Of a stretch of 43,895 nt of DNA, positions 25,686-34,952 are shown in pieces (position 1 is the stretch's first letter; each line of letters begins with the position of its first letter). A program made the translations under genes and the position numbers. Below the pieces are notes generated by a model, which saw only the letters and a list, made by a program, of their open reading frames with translations, did no database searches and was not told the origin of the DNA. This DNA is from Bacillota bacterium. GTDB taxonomy: Bacteria; Bacillota; Clostridia; Tissierellales; MES13. Where the stretch lies: contig VEND01000057.1 in assembly GCA_009711765.1 (NCBI GenBank), positions 1 through 43,895 of the forward strand. Direction: 5' to 3'.

Positions 25686-27500
25686 ATGTTTAAAAGTATA
25701 AGGTGGAAGTTTATAACAGTTTATTTCCTTTTAGTTTTTATAGCTATGATAATTGTTGGTATTTTTATAGTAAAAGCTTTTGAAGATCAACAAATAAAGC
25801 AAACTTCAGAATCTATGGAAAGTTATGTAGAAAAATTACTTGAATATTCTTCGGTAGTAAAAAATGAAGATTGGAATATAGAAGAAACTAAAAAAAGCAT
25901 AAAAGATACAATAAAAAAATGGCCTTTACCAACAACGGATAGAATATATATTATTAATAACTCACCTACAAACCCAGTAATTATAGCAGCTAATCCAAAT
26001 AATGAAAATATAATAGATACTAGCGCCTATGAAAATAAAGAAATAGAACCGCAATTATTTCTTGGAGCATTAAATGAAGGAGTTAATAAACAAGGATTAA
26101 GTGTAAATAAGGATAATATAAGAGTGAAACATTTAGCTTATCCTGTTACAAGCGATGAAATGGGAGAAGTTAAAGGTATAATTTATATGGCGTCTGATTT
26201 AAAAAATATTACAGATACTTTAGATGAATCAAAAATAATATTAGCTAAAGCAACATTATTAGCACTTTTAATAACGGTTACTTTAGGCTTTTTTATTGCA
26301 AGAAGTATAACTGAACCTATTAATGATGTAACAGTTAAGGCTGAAAAAATGGCTGAGGGAGATTTTAATCAATATGTTGACGTTAAATCCAATGATGAAA
26401 TAGGTCAACTTGCCAGTATGTTTAATTTTTTAACAGATAAATTAAATAGTACAATATCAGAAATGTATCGAGAAAAGAGTAAAATGGAAACTTTATTTAA
26501 TTACATGGCGGATGGACTTTTAGCAGTAAATGATAAGGGTAATATAATTCATGCTAATCCAGTTGCACTAAATATATTAAACTTTACATATAATGATATT
26601 ATAAAGATAAAATTTGATGATATATTTAAAGATATAGATAAAAATATAACTTTAGAGTATTTAACCAAAGAAGATTCCTGGGAAGGTGCGGAAACAATCC
26701 ATATAGGAAAGTCAACCTATAGAGCTAAATATGCTCCATTTAAGAATAATAGCAATGAAATTGGTGGCTTAATAATTGTTTTTCAAGATATAACAGAACA
26801 ACATAAATTAGAGAATATGAGAAAAGAATTTGTTGCTAATGTATCCCATGAACTAAAAACTCCAATTACTACAATAAAAAGCTATAGTGAAACTCTTTTA
26901 GATGGAGCAATAGATAATAAGGGATTAGCAACTCAATTCTTAACAGTAGTTAATGATGAATGTGATAGAATGACAAGAATAGTTAGAGATTTATTACAGT
27001 TATCTAATTTTGATTTTAAAGAAATGAAATGGGATAAAAGCAAACTATCTATTAATAAATTGATAGAGTCATCATATATGAAGATTAATATGGCAGCACA
27101 GGAGAAAAATCAAAGTATAAACATAGATATTAAAGATGACTTACCTAAAATATATGGTGATAAAGATGCTTTAGAACAAGTTATGTTAAATATATTAAGT
27201 AACGCTGTTAAGTATACTCCTGATGAAGGACAGATAAATGTATGTGCTGAAACCAAAGGTGAAAATATTCTCGTAACCATCGAAGATAATGGAATAGGTA
27301 TACCTAAAGAGGACTTAAATAGAATATTTGAAAGGTTCTACAGAGTGGATAAGGCGAGATCTCGAGCTTTAGGAGGAACTGGTCTAGGTTTATCCATTGC
27401 AAAACAGATTGTTGCAGCCCATGGAGGAGATATAACAATCGAAAGTGAATATAATGTAGGTACTAAGGTTAACTTAATATTACCTAAAGAAAATAATTAA
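25686..27500 (+). CDS. walK: WalK (YycG) sensor histidine kinase
   Basis: WalK senses cell-wall state and phosphorylates WalR. The 604-residue protein has a first membrane span (FITVYFLLVFIAMIIVGIFI), an extracytoplasmic domain of about 150 residues, a second span near 190-210, a HAMP domain (about 205-260), a PAS domain (about 265-375), then HisKA with the phospho-acceptor His388 in VSHELKTP and an HATPase domain with NILSNAVKYTP, DNGIGIP and GGTGLGLSIAK. The order is the standard WalK layout. It is followed by a 141-base gap carrying a possible WalR site and promoter. Confidence 0.97.
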   Translation: MFKSIRWKFITVYFLLVFIAMIIVGIFIVKAFEDQQIKQTSESMESYVEKLLEYSSVVKNEDWNIEETKKSIKDTIKKWPLPTTDRIYIINNSPTNPVIIAANPNNENIIDTSAYENKEIEPQLFLGALNEGVNKQGLSVNKDNIRVKHLAYPVTSDEMGEVKGIIYMASDLKNITDTLDESKIILAKATLLALLITVTLGFFIARSITEPINDVTVKAEKMAEGDFNQYVDVKSNDEIGQLASMFNFLTDKLNSTISEMYREKSKMETLFNYMADGLLAVNDKGNIIHANPVALNILNFTYNDIIKIKFDDIFKDIDKNITLEYLTKEDSWEGAETIHIGKSTYRAKYAPFKNNSNEIGGLIIVFQDITEQHKLENMRKEFVANVSHELKTPITTIKSYSETLLDGAIDNKGLATQFLTVVNDECDRMTRIVRDLLQLSNFDFKEMKWDKSKLSINKLIESSYMKINMAAQEKNQSINIDIKDDLPKIYGDKDALEQVMLNILSNAVKYTPDEGQINVCAETKGENILVTIEDNGIGIPKEDLNRIFERFYRVDKARSRALGGTGLGLSIAKQIVAAHGGDITIESEYNVGTKVNLILPKENN

Positions 27501-27568
27501 AATACTTTTTAAATAGCATGAATTCTTAATTTAACAATGCTTTCTGTGTAATTTAATTTTAATTACGT

Positions 27569-27607
27569 TGTAATATGTTTGTAATAATGTTGTTGTATAA
27601 TTATAAT
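27569..27607 (+). promoter_or_regulatory. Promoter with a perfect WalR-consensus repeat
   Basis: TGTAAT-ATGTT-TGTAAT at 27569-27585 matches TGTWAH-N5-TGTWAH exactly. It overlaps a possible -35 (TTGTAA at 27579-27584), 17 bases before TATAAT at 27602-27607. Overlap with the -35 could mean repression, or activation by direct contact. This would put the secreted-protein gene, and perhaps walH and walI, under their own regulator. Confidence 0.6.
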
Positions 27608-27641
27608 ATGATGTTATATATGCAATGAGGAGGTTTTTATT

Positions 27642-28277
27642 ATGCTAAGAAGAGCATTAACAGGAACCTTAGTACTATTTATAATAGCTGGTACTGGTTC
27701 TGTTGGATATACAATTGACAATGATACAGAGGGCACAGACAAAAATTCAACGAAAATTGAAATTAAAAATCAGGAAAGTAGTATGGAAGTTGTGTTCCCT
27801 GAGGATGATTTTATTACTTCTCAAGAAACTGTCTTGCTTTCTGGAAGAGCTGAAAAGGGAACAACTATAATGGTTGAAGTTTATTCTGTCAAAGAATTAG
27901 AAGAGACAGAAATTGAAACCCATACATTAGAAGTTGAAGAGCTAGGAATATTTAATAAAAGTATTAATTTAAAAAAAGGTACTAATAAAATAGTTATAAA
28001 AGCAAAGAAAGAAGATACTGTTGTTCATTCTGTAACTAAAAAAGTTATTGTTGCAGATGAAGAAAAGGCAAAGGAATACTTAAATAAATCAGAAGATATA
28101 AACATATTAAATAAACTAAAAAAACAAATAAGTGGAGATAATAGTGAGAGTAAAGATATAGATGAAGAGAATAATGAGAGTAAAATTATAAAAGAGGATA
28201 ATATTTTAAACGAAAATATAAAAGAAGATAATACAGAGAGTGGAGAGATAAAAGAGTCGGACAAATTAACAGAGTAA
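27642..28277 (+). CDS. Secreted Ig-like domain protein with acidic tail, in the wal locus
   Basis: The 211-residue protein has an N-terminal signal or anchor (ALTGTLVLFIIAGTGSVGYT). A beta-sandwich domain follows (about residues 45-135) with a pattern typical of bacterial Ig-like wall-binding modules: FPEDDFITSQETVLLSGRAE, FNKSINLKKGTNKIVIKAK. The tail (about 150-211) is a highly charged, repetitive stretch of DNSESKDID and EENNESKII units. I do not know a named family. The place between walK and walH suggests a partner in wall sensing; this is inferred from position only. The AGGAGG ribosome binding site precedes the ATG and a possible WalR box lies upstream. Confidence 0.8.
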   Translation: MLRRALTGTLVLFIIAGTGSVGYTIDNDTEGTDKNSTKIEIKNQESSMEVVFPEDDFITSQETVLLSGRAEKGTTIMVEVYSVKELEETEIETHTLEVEELGIFNKSINLKKGTNKIVIKAKKEDTVVHSVTKKVIVADEEKAKEYLNKSEDINILNKLKKQISGDNSESKDIDEENNESKIIKEDNILNENIKEDNTESGEIKESDKLTE

Positions 28278-28295
28278 TCTTGGAGATGATTAATA

Positions 28296-29759
28296 ATGAC
28301 TAATGATAGATTAAAGACGGCTGTCCTAGTAACTTTGTTTGCTTTGAGTGTATTATTAGCACAAAGGTTACTAGTTGACATCCCCTTTAATATTATGCCC
28401 TCATTTGGACAACTTAACGACACTCCTAAACAAGAGTATGATTACTTCCTTTCTGATATTATTTCTCCTGAAAGATTTTTAGTAACCTATGGAATAAACA
28501 ATCATAGAATTTTATATGGTAACAATACCCACAACCTTTGGACTGATTCAAAGGTAGTATTAAAGAAAATATTTAACAAAGAAAATTCTGATATTGAGCT
28601 TATAGAAAAAAAAGAATATATTCAGTATAAAAATAAAAGATCTATTGTTTTACAATTTAAAGAACAGATACCAAGTCAAGTCATTTCTAAAATGTTAGGT
28701 ATTTATACTCCTAGTTCCATTCATAACCAGATAGGATATGTAGAAGATATTTATATACGTTTAGGTTCTAAAGGGCTTTTTATTTTTACTGATGGAGAAA
28801 AATATTTAAAAGTAGAGAATCCAGAAATATCAATAGAAAGCATAGCAAAGACAATAAAAGACATAGAAAACAATAGTGAGGAAGAATATGTTACATATTA
28901 TCCAGGAAGAACTATGTTTGGAGCACAGGAAGATGTTTATGCACCAGCTCCTAATAGTATGGTTAATACCCTGCCTGATGTTTATGCAAAGAGTGGTGTA
29001 ATAGGAAAAAAAGATAAAGAAATGGAGTCAATGATTGAGAATTTCTTCGATAAAGATATTGATTACATTAGAAAAGTTGTAGAGAATAATGGTTCAGTTA
29101 TATATATGTATGACCCACAAGGGCTTGTTATTTCACCTAATGGAGTATTAGAATATTTTAATGAAATAGAAGAGCCTGTCTTAGAAAGAGACCTTTATGA
29201 AAGTTTAACTACTGCAGTTGATTTTATAAAAGAAAACAATAGATGGCCCACCGGAGCATATTTAACAGACATTGAAAAGATAGAATCAAAGGGTAATAAA
29301 GGTTATAGATTTAATATTACCTATAGAGTAAATAACAAGCCGGTTGTATTAAATAAAAACTCTATGGAAAATTTAAAGGGCTTAAAAGCTCCCATCGAAA
29401 TAGAAGTCTATAATGAATATGTTAAAAACTATAAAGAATACTTAAGGGATGAAGATATAGGTATATATAGAAGTTCAATATATAAAACTCAGAAAGCTAA
29501 GGTTCCAGAGGATGTTATTAGAGAAAACATAGATTTAATTAAATATATTTATGCAAAGGAAACAGGTGTCACAGAAAAAGAAGTTGAAATATTAGAAATC
29601 CTTTCATCAATTAAGAAAATATCTCTAGCTTACTATGACCCCTGTGAAAGGACAAAGGGTCAAATAATGCCAGGTGTTTGGATAATAAAAATAGGTGAAA
29701 CTGAGTATATATTTGATATACAAACAGGAGATGTGGTTAATAAAGAGAACTTAATGTAA
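28296..29759 (+). CDS. walH: WalH (YycH) regulator of the WalK kinase
   Basis: This 487-residue protein has one N-terminal membrane span (TAVLVTLFALSVLLAQRLL) and a large extracytoplasmic part with the three-domain YycH pattern, for example YYPGRTMFGAQEDVYAPAPN and the C-terminal YEYVKNYKEYLRDEDI-like region (NEYVKNYKEYLRDEDIG). In Bacillus, YycH acts with YycI on WalK in the membrane. GGAGATG precedes the ATG at 28296. walI follows after 18 bases. Confidence 0.88.
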   Translation: MTNDRLKTAVLVTLFALSVLLAQRLLVDIPFNIMPSFGQLNDTPKQEYDYFLSDIISPERFLVTYGINNHRILYGNNTHNLWTDSKVVLKKIFNKENSDIELIEKKEYIQYKNKRSIVLQFKEQIPSQVISKMLGIYTPSSIHNQIGYVEDIYIRLGSKGLFIFTDGEKYLKVENPEISIESIAKTIKDIENNSEEEYVTYYPGRTMFGAQEDVYAPAPNSMVNTLPDVYAKSGVIGKKDKEMESMIENFFDKDIDYIRKVVENNGSVIYMYDPQGLVISPNGVLEYFNEIEEPVLERDLYESLTTAVDFIKENNRWPTGAYLTDIEKIESKGNKGYRFNITYRVNNKPVVLNKNSMENLKGLKAPIEIEVYNEYVKNYKEYLRDEDIGIYRSSIYKTQKAKVPEDVIRENIDLIKYIYAKETGVTEKEVEILEILSSIKKISLAYYDPCERTKGQIMPGVWIIKIGETEYIFDIQTGDVVNKENLM

Positions 29760-29777
29760 CTGGATGGTGGATGAAAT

Positions 29778-30653
29778 ATGAATTGGTCTAAGGCAAAAAA
29801 CATATTAATACTAGCCTTTATTATAACAAACATATTATTAGTTTATGTTATTACCGAAAATAAACATAAAGAAAATGAGACTGTTACTAATGAGCAGTTT
29901 ATTGAAAATGTTAAGGATTTATTAAATGAAAAGAATATAAAACTAGCTACAGATATTCCTAAAAATCTACCGCCGATGTATTTATTAAATATAGAGTATG
30001 AAAATTTTGAACCGGACAAGTTAGCAACTAAATTTTTAGAAAATGATAAATATGATAGAAAAAGCACTATATATTATGAGAATGACAAAGAGGTAATATC
30101 AGTATTATATGAAAATGATTTAGAAAGATTAGAAATATTAAATAAAAATTATATTAAATATGAGAATCACCGTAATAATAAGAAGTACAGAGATTTAGGG
30201 AAAGAGCAACTAGATTTAATAGTAAGTAATTTTTTAAAAGAAAAAGGATTATATAAAGATGACTACGAACTCACATATCATAATGCTATTAATGGAGAGC
30301 ACATTCTTAGATATACAAAAGTTTATAAGGATTTATTTGTTGAAGTAAGTCATATGGAGTTTAAGATAAATTCAAGTGGTGTAGAAGAATTTCAAAGAAA
30401 GTGGCCTATTGTAGGCAATTTAAATGATGCAGAAATAAAGATAAGACCTGCACCTTATGCATTGTTAAGACTACTTTCAAAGAGTGATATTTATGGAAAA
30501 ACAATTACTGATATAAGTATATGTTACTATTTTAATCCAGAGATGCACAGTATAGGAAATATTAAAAATGCTAAAAAAGGGCAAGCAGGACCAGCTTGGC
30601 GAATACAATTTAATGATTCTGAAGGGACAGTAAAATTTTTAGAAGAATACTAG
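29778..30653 (+). CDS. walI: WalI (YycI) regulator of the WalK kinase
   Basis: This 291-residue protein has one N-terminal membrane span (AKNILILAFIITNILLVYVI, of the YycI type) and an extracytoplasmic domain ending in WRIQFNDSEGTVKFLEEY. It forms a pair with YycH in Firmicutes that tunes WalK activity. GGATGG precedes the ATG. The walR-walK-x-walH-walI order is preserved and a terminator follows directly. Confidence 0.88.
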   Translation: MNWSKAKNILILAFIITNILLVYVITENKHKENETVTNEQFIENVKDLLNEKNIKLATDIPKNLPPMYLLNIEYENFEPDKLATKFLENDKYDRKSTIYYENDKEVISVLYENDLERLEILNKNYIKYENHRNNKKYRDLGKEQLDLIVSNFLKEKGLYKDDYELTYHNAINGEHILRYTKVYKDLFVEVSHMEFKINSSGVEEFQRKWPIVGNLNDAEIKIRPAPYALLRLLSKSDIYGKTITDISICYYFNPEMHSIGNIKNAKKGQAGPAWRIQFNDSEGTVKFLEEY

Positions 30654-30659
30654 TTTAAC

Positions 30660-30691
30660 ACGGAGAGGAAAAAATCCTCCCCGTTTTTTTT
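30660..30691 (+). terminator. Terminator of the wal operon
   Basis: ACGGAGAGGA pairs with TCCTCCCCGT (one mismatch) around AAAAA, followed by T residues. Confidence 0.9.
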
Positions 30692-30723
30692 AATACCTAT
30701 AATTTTACTGTTTAAAAATAGGT

Positions 30724-30756
30724 AAAAGTCTTATATAATGATTATATAAGACTTTT
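30724..30756. repeat. 33-base palindrome upstream of murA
   Basis: AAAAGTCTTATATAAT (30724-30739) is followed by a single G and then its exact complement ATTATATAAGACTTTT. It could be an operator for a dimeric regulator, a bidirectional terminator, or both; A and T runs lie at the two ends. Confidence 0.8.
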
Positions 30757-30849
30757 GTACAAGTTGTTCTATTTAAATTTTAAAAGAATAAATATTATAG
30801 TAAGATGTAAATTCATATAAACTTAAATATTAGAAAGTGGGGTGAAGGC

Positions 30850-30867
30850 AACTGACCTAGGTCAGTT
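30850..30867. promoter_or_regulatory. Perfect 18-base palindrome at the murA start
   Basis: AACTGACCTAGGTCAGTT is its own complement. It lies eight bases before the murA ATG, between the likely ribosome binding site (GGGGTGAAGG, 30839-30848) and the start. As RNA it would fold and may bring the two together, or it may be a DNA operator. Confidence 0.75.
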
Positions 30868-30874
30868 ACCATAT

Positions 30875-32131
30875 ATGGAAAGACTCATAATAGAAGGCGG
30901 ATATCCTTTAAAAGGAAAAATAGATGTAAGTGGATTTAAGAATGCAGTGCTAGCAATAATACCCGCAACACTTTTAGCAGGAGATAAATGTATAATTGAA
31001 AATGTACCATTGATAAGTGATGTTTATATATTAAAAGATATTATGACAGAATTAGGTGCAGATGTAGAATTAAAATATAATAATATAATGGAGATAGATA
31101 CAAGTAAAATAAAAGAGTGCGTAGCACCTTATGAATTAGCTAAAAGATTAAGAGCTTCATATTATTTAATAGGAGCAGCTTTAGGGAGATTTAAGGAAGC
31201 TAAAGTGTCATATCCAGGTGGGTGCGATATAGGGACAAGACCTATAGATCAACACATAAAGGGATTTGAAGCTCTAGGTAGTGAAGTAAATATAGACCAT
31301 GGACTTATTAAGTGTAGAGCAGATAAATTAGAAGGTTCAAAGATATATCTAGATGTTGTTAGTGTAGGAGCAACTATTAATATAATGTTAGCTGCTGTAT
31401 TAGCTGAAGGAAAGACTATTATAGAAAATGCAGCAAAAGAACCCCATATTGTTGATACTGCTAACTTTTTAAATTCTATGGGAGCAGATGTAAGGGGAGC
31501 AGGAACAGATGTAATTAGAATAAATGGAGTAGAAGAATTACATGGTTGTACTTATAGTGTAATTCCAGATCAAATAGAAGCAGGAACTTATATGGTTGCT
31601 GCTGCTGCAACTAAAGGAGATGTTATAGTAGATAATGTAATTCCTAAACATCTTGAATCAGTTACAGCTAAGTTAAAAGAGATAGGCGTTGAGGTAGAAG
31701 AGTATGGAGAATCCATAAGGGTTTGTGCTAAAGAAGAGCTTAAAGGAGCTACCATAAAAACACTTCCTTATCCAGGATTTCCAACGGACCTTCAACAACC
31801 AATGTCAGTATTACTTTCAGTTGCAGAGGGAACAAGTGTAGTTACAGAAAGTATTTTTGAAGGAAGATTTAAATACGTAGATGAGATTAAAAGAATGGGA
31901 GCTAATATAAAGGTAGATGGACGAACATCAGTTATAGATGGGGTTAAGTCTTTAAGCGGAGCTAAAATATCAGCTACGGATTTAAGAGCAGGTGCAGCAT
32001 GTATAGTAGCTGGGCTTATAGCAAATGGAGCTACAGAAATAGAAAATGTCCATCATATAGATAGGGGATATGAAAAAGTAGAACAGAAACTAATTAATTT
32101 AGGAGCAAAAATAAGAAGGGTTAAAGAGTAA
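30875..32131 (+). CDS. murA: UDP-N-acetylglucosamine 1-carboxyvinyltransferase MurA
   Basis: MurA makes the first committed peptidoglycan precursor from UDP-GlcNAc and phosphoenolpyruvate. The 418-residue protein shows [16 protein letters not shown] (about residue 18), [11 protein letters not shown], the active loop [10 protein letters not shown] with Cys117 (the fosfomycin-reactive residue, present here), [16 protein letters not shown] and [10 protein letters not shown] prefer the ATG at 30875 because the resulting length fits the family; a GTG in frame at 30842 would add 11 residues across an 18-base palindrome. No good ribosome binding site lies at the usual distance from the ATG. It follows the wal genes, with its own leader. 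Confidence 0.93.
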   Translation: MERLIIEGGYPLKGKIDVSGFKNAVLAIIPATLLAGDKCIIENVPLISDVYILKDIMTELGADVELKYNNIMEIDTSKIKECVAPYELAKRLRASYYLIGAALGRFKEAKVSYPGGCDIGTRPIDQHIKGFEALGSEVNIDHGLIKCRADKLEGSKIYLDVVSVGATINIMLAAVLAEGKTIIENAAKEPHIVDTANFLNSMGADVRGAGTDVIRINGVEELHGCTYSVIPDQIEAGTYMVAAAATKGDVIVDNVIPKHLESVTAKLKEIGVEVEEYGESIRVCAKEELKGATIKTLPYPGFPTDLQQPMSVLLSVAEGTSVVTESIFEGRFKYVDEIKRMGANIKVDGRTSVIDGVKSLSGAKISATDLRAGAACIVAGLIANGATEIENVHHIDRGYEKVEQKLINLGAKIRRVKE

Positions 32132-32154
32132 CCGAGGGTACTCGGTTATTTTAT
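32129..32154 (+). terminator. Terminator of murA
   Basis: TAACCGAG and CTCGGTTA pair around GGTA, followed by a TTTTATT run. The stem includes the murA stop codon. Confidence 0.88.
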
Positions 32155-32185
32155 TGTTTATAATTTGGAACTGGAGGAAAGTTGT

Positions 32186-32983
32186 ATGTCGTTAAAATTT
32201 TGTTCTTTAGCCAGTGGAAGTAGTGGTAATTGTCAATATATTGAAACTGAAAATGTTAAAATATTAATAGATGCAGGCTTAAGTGGTAAAAAAATTCAAA
32301 ATGGATTAGATAAAATAGGAGTTGACCCTAAGAGCATTGATTGTATATTAGTAACCCATGAGCATAAAGATCATACAAAGGGTGTAGGTATTTTATCGAG
32401 AAGGTTTAATTTGCCTATATATGCAAATAATAATACTTGGAATGGAATGCTTAAAGATTTAGGAAAACTAAAGGATGAAAATATAAGAGAATTTAAATCT
32501 GGAATAGATTTTGAGATCTCGGATATAGGAATACATCCTTTTAAAACTTTTCATGATTCAAACGAATCAGTAGGATTTAACTTTCATTACAGAAATAAAA
32601 AGATAAGCATTCTAACTGATACAGGATGTGTAAATGATAATATTAAAAATAAAATAAAAAATTCAGATTTACTAATGATAGAGGCTAATCACGATATAGA
32701 TATGCTTAAGGTTGGAAAATATCCATGGTTTTTAAAGAAAAGAGTACTAAGTGATAACGGACATTTATCTAATGAAGCAGCTGGTGAACTTATTACTGAA
32801 GTTTTTTCTGGAAGAAATGAAATCTTTGTATTAGGACATTTAAGTAAAGAAAATAACTTCCCTGAATTAGCCCATCAAACTGTAGTTAATATTATAACTG
32901 AAAAGGGAATAAATATAGAAAAGGAACTGAAAATTGATTTAGCCTTAAGGGATAGTCCTACTAAAGTATATAATATAATATAA
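32186..32983 (+). CDS. walJ: WalJ (YycJ) metallo-beta-lactamase fold nuclease-like protein
   Basis: This 265-residue protein has the beta-lactamase fold with the metal motif THEHKDHTKG (about residue 55), the start LKFCSLASGSSGNC, the later FHDSNESVGFNF, LTDTGCV and LGHLSKENNFPELA. YycJ proteins are 5'-3' exonuclease-like and linked to DNA repair and the wal locus. I chose the ATG at 32186 behind GGAGG at 32173-32177 over an upstream in-frame TTG. It is followed by htrA after 19 bases, so the two genes are probably co-transcribed. Confidence 0.92.
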   Translation: MSLKFCSLASGSSGNCQYIETENVKILIDAGLSGKKIQNGLDKIGVDPKSIDCILVTHEHKDHTKGVGILSRRFNLPIYANNNTWNGMLKDLGKLKDENIREFKSGIDFEISDIGIHPFKTFHDSNESVGFNFHYRNKKISILTDTGCVNDNIKNKIKNSDLLMIEANHDIDMLKVGKYPWFLKKRVLSDNGHLSNEAAGELITEVFSGRNEIFVLGHLSKENNFPELAHQTVVNIITEKGINIEKELKIDLALRDSPTKVYNII

Positions 32984-33002
32984 AACTTTAGGGGGTGTGA
33001 AT

Positions 33003-34244
33003 ATGGATAATGGAGATTTCAATATTAATAAAGATTCTAAAAGCGATGAAAATAAAGAAAATGATTGGGCGTCTTTATCTAAGAAAGGTTATAATAAAGA
33101 TGTAGAAGCTAATAATAAAAAACCTAAAAGAAAAAAAGGACTATTCTCTTATTTTATAGTAGCTTTAATAGCTGCATTATTAGGGGGTATTATATCAGTA
33201 TATATCGCTCCTAATTTTATTTATGGAAAGTTAATACCAGTGCCTAGTATATATGAAAATGATGCCGATAATCATCCTAATATTGAGATAAATACAAAAG
33301 ATGATTTATCAACTATAACAGCTGTAGCAAAGAAAAATATGAAATCTGTTGTTGGAATAACTACTATAGAGACAGAAAATAATTACTTCTTTGGACCAAC
33401 GCAAAGACAAGGAGTAGGTTCAGGAGTGATAATAGACAGTAAAGGATATATCTTAACTAATTCCCATGTTATTGGAAATGGTAATGCAGAAGAGATAACA
33501 GTTCAATTTGAAGATGGTTCTAAAAAGGAAGGAAAAGTTCTATGGTATGAAACTGGACTTGATTTAGCAGTAGTTAAGGTAAATGCAAATAATTTACCTA
33601 AAGTAGAGCTTGGAGATTCTGATAAATTAGAGGTTGGAGAACTAGCAGTTGCTATAGGTAATCCCTTAGGACTTCAATATCAAAGAACAGTTACATCAGG
33701 GATTGTAAGTGGTTTAGATAGGACAATTAATGATGGTAATATTTATATGGAAGATTTAATACAAACAGATGCTTCGATAAATCCAGGAAATAGTGGAGGG
33801 CCACTTCTTAATTCAAAGGGTGAAGTAATAGGTATTAATACTGCAAAGATAACCTCAGCAGAAGGATTAGGATTTTCTATACCTATAAATACTGCAAAAT
33901 CTGTAATTTCCCAGGTAATTAACAAAGGGGAAGTTAAGCCTGTTTATATGGGAATTAAAGGTATAAAAATTAGTAAATATGAAAAGGCTTTAGGTATAAA
34001 ACTAAGTATAGATGAAGGTATAATATTAGTAGAAATAGTAAATGATTCTCCAGCATATAATGCAGGATTAAGACCACAGGATATAATTACAAAAGTGGAT
34101 GGAAATAATATTATAGATATGAATAGTCTAAGAAAAATACTTTATAATTATGAACCTGGGGATAAGGCAAATTTAACTGTAATAAGAAATGGAAAAGAAA
34201 TCAATCTTAAAATTACTTTTGGAGAAACACCTAATAACTGGTAG
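33003..34244 (+). CDS. htrA: HtrA-like membrane serine protease with PDZ domain
   Basis: This 413-residue quality-control protease has a charged cytoplasmic start (about 1-45), one membrane span (SYFIVALIAALLGGIISVYI), then a trypsin-like domain with His155 in NSHVIGNG, Asp in DLAVVKV (about residue 187) and Ser264 in NPGNSGGP, and a C-terminal PDZ domain (about 310-410, SPAYNAGLRPQDIITKVDG). It degrades misfolded proteins at the outer face of the membrane. The ATG at 33003 has AGGGGGTG as ribosome binding site. Its place at the end of the wal genes matches many Firmicutes. Confidence 0.94.
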   Translation: MDNGDFNINKDSKSDENKENDWASLSKKGYNKDVEANNKKPKRKKGLFSYFIVALIAALLGGIISVYIAPNFIYGKLIPVPSIYENDADNHPNIEINTKDDLSTITAVAKKNMKSVVGITTIETENNYFFGPTQRQGVGSGVIIDSKGYILTNSHVIGNGNAEEITVQFEDGSKKEGKVLWYETGLDLAVVKVNANNLPKVELGDSDKLEVGELAVAIGNPLGLQYQRTVTSGIVSGLDRTINDGNIYMEDLIQTDASINPGNSGGPLLNSKGEVIGINTAKITSAEGLGFSIPINTAKSVISQVINKGEVKPVYMGIKGIKISKYEKALGIKLSIDEGIILVEIVNDSPAYNAGLRPQDIITKVDGNNIIDMNSLRKILYNYEPGDKANLTVIRNGKEINLKITFGETPNNW

Positions 34245-34250
34245 AAAAGG

Positions 34251-34290
34251 GGCTTGACGTATAAATTTTATTCGTCAAGCCTTTATATAT
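34251..34290 (+). terminator. Terminator of htrA
   Basis: GGCTTGACG and CGTCAAGCC form a nine-pair stem followed by a TTTATATAT tail. It starts seven bases after the htrA stop. Confidence 0.8.
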
Positions 34291-34322
34291 AATATTGCTA
34301 TTAAAGATTAGGAGTGAAAATT

Positions 34323-34490
34323 ATGTATGTTGTTTGTAAAGAGCATTTAAATGAAGCTATCGATGAATTCTTAGTTGAATATGAACAGTCACCAGATGTT
34401 TATAAGCTAGAGGATATATCATTTACTGAATGGACTAGTCCAAGCACCTGTGAATTTTGTGATAAAGCTTCTGTGTATTTAGTTGTATAG
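34323..34490 (+). CDS. CxxH/CxxC zinc-type small protein
   Basis: This 55-residue protein reads MYVVCKEHLNEAIDEF at the start and TCEFCDKASVYLVV at the end. Cys5/His8 (CKEH) and Cys43/Cys46 (CEFC) form the CxxH and CxxC pairs of a small metal-binding family known next to rlmH in Firmicutes. AGGAGTG at 34310-34316 is the ribosome binding site. It has no known function. The HNH gene starts 12 bases after its stop and rlmH follows, so the three form one operon. Confidence 0.88.
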   Translation: MYVVCKEHLNEAIDEFLVEYEQSPDVYKLEDISFTEWTSPSTCEFCDKASVYLVV

Positions 34491-34502
34491 ATAGGTGTTT
34501 TT

Positions 34503-34952
34503 ATGAAATTGAAAAATAAAGAAAAAGTATATATCTATAATAGAGAAAATAAGAAATGTTTCTTTTGTAAAAAGAAACTTAAGTTTAGACAAGTTACTCT
34601 AGACCATTATCTCCCTTTAAGTAAAGATGGTACTGATGAAGTTTTTAATTTAGTTGTTAGTTGTAGAAAGTGTAATAAATTAAAGGATAACAAAGTGCCT
34701 ATAGATTATGAAAGGGTCTTAATAGAACTTTTTTTAAAAGCAGTTGAAGATGGAATGATAATAGGTAAGAATTTAAAAATAGATAATAATAAATTAAAAA
34801 AAGAATTATTAAAAATTAATAGAATAGAAGATATTAATAATTATTTTATATTTCAAAGTAAAAATAAAAGATACTACATAAAGAATGGATATGTTGTGAA
34901 AAGGATATTTTTAGGAGGTAATTATGAATATTACGATAATTTCAGTTGGTAA
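34503..34952 (+). CDS. HNH endonuclease family protein
   Basis: This 149-residue protein has the HNH metal-finger core: CFFCKKKL (about residue 20), [11 protein letters not shown] (about 36) with the catalytic His in DH, then [14 protein letters not shown] with Asn and the second CxxC. The remaining half is helical and of unknown function. AGGTG precedes the ATG at 34503. It overlaps rlmH by 29 bases. Its position in a conserved housekeeping run (CxxH/CxxC, HNH, rlmH) makes a defence role less likely than some RNA or DNA maintenance role, but nothing shows which. Confidence 0.85.
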   Translation: MKLKNKEKVYIYNRENKKCFFCKKKLKFRQVTLDHYLPLSKDGTDEVFNLVVSCRKCNKLKDNKVPIDYERVLIELFLKAVEDGMIIGKNLKIDNNKLKKELLKINRIEDINNYFIFQSKNKRYYIKNGYVVKRIFLGGNYEYYDNFSW

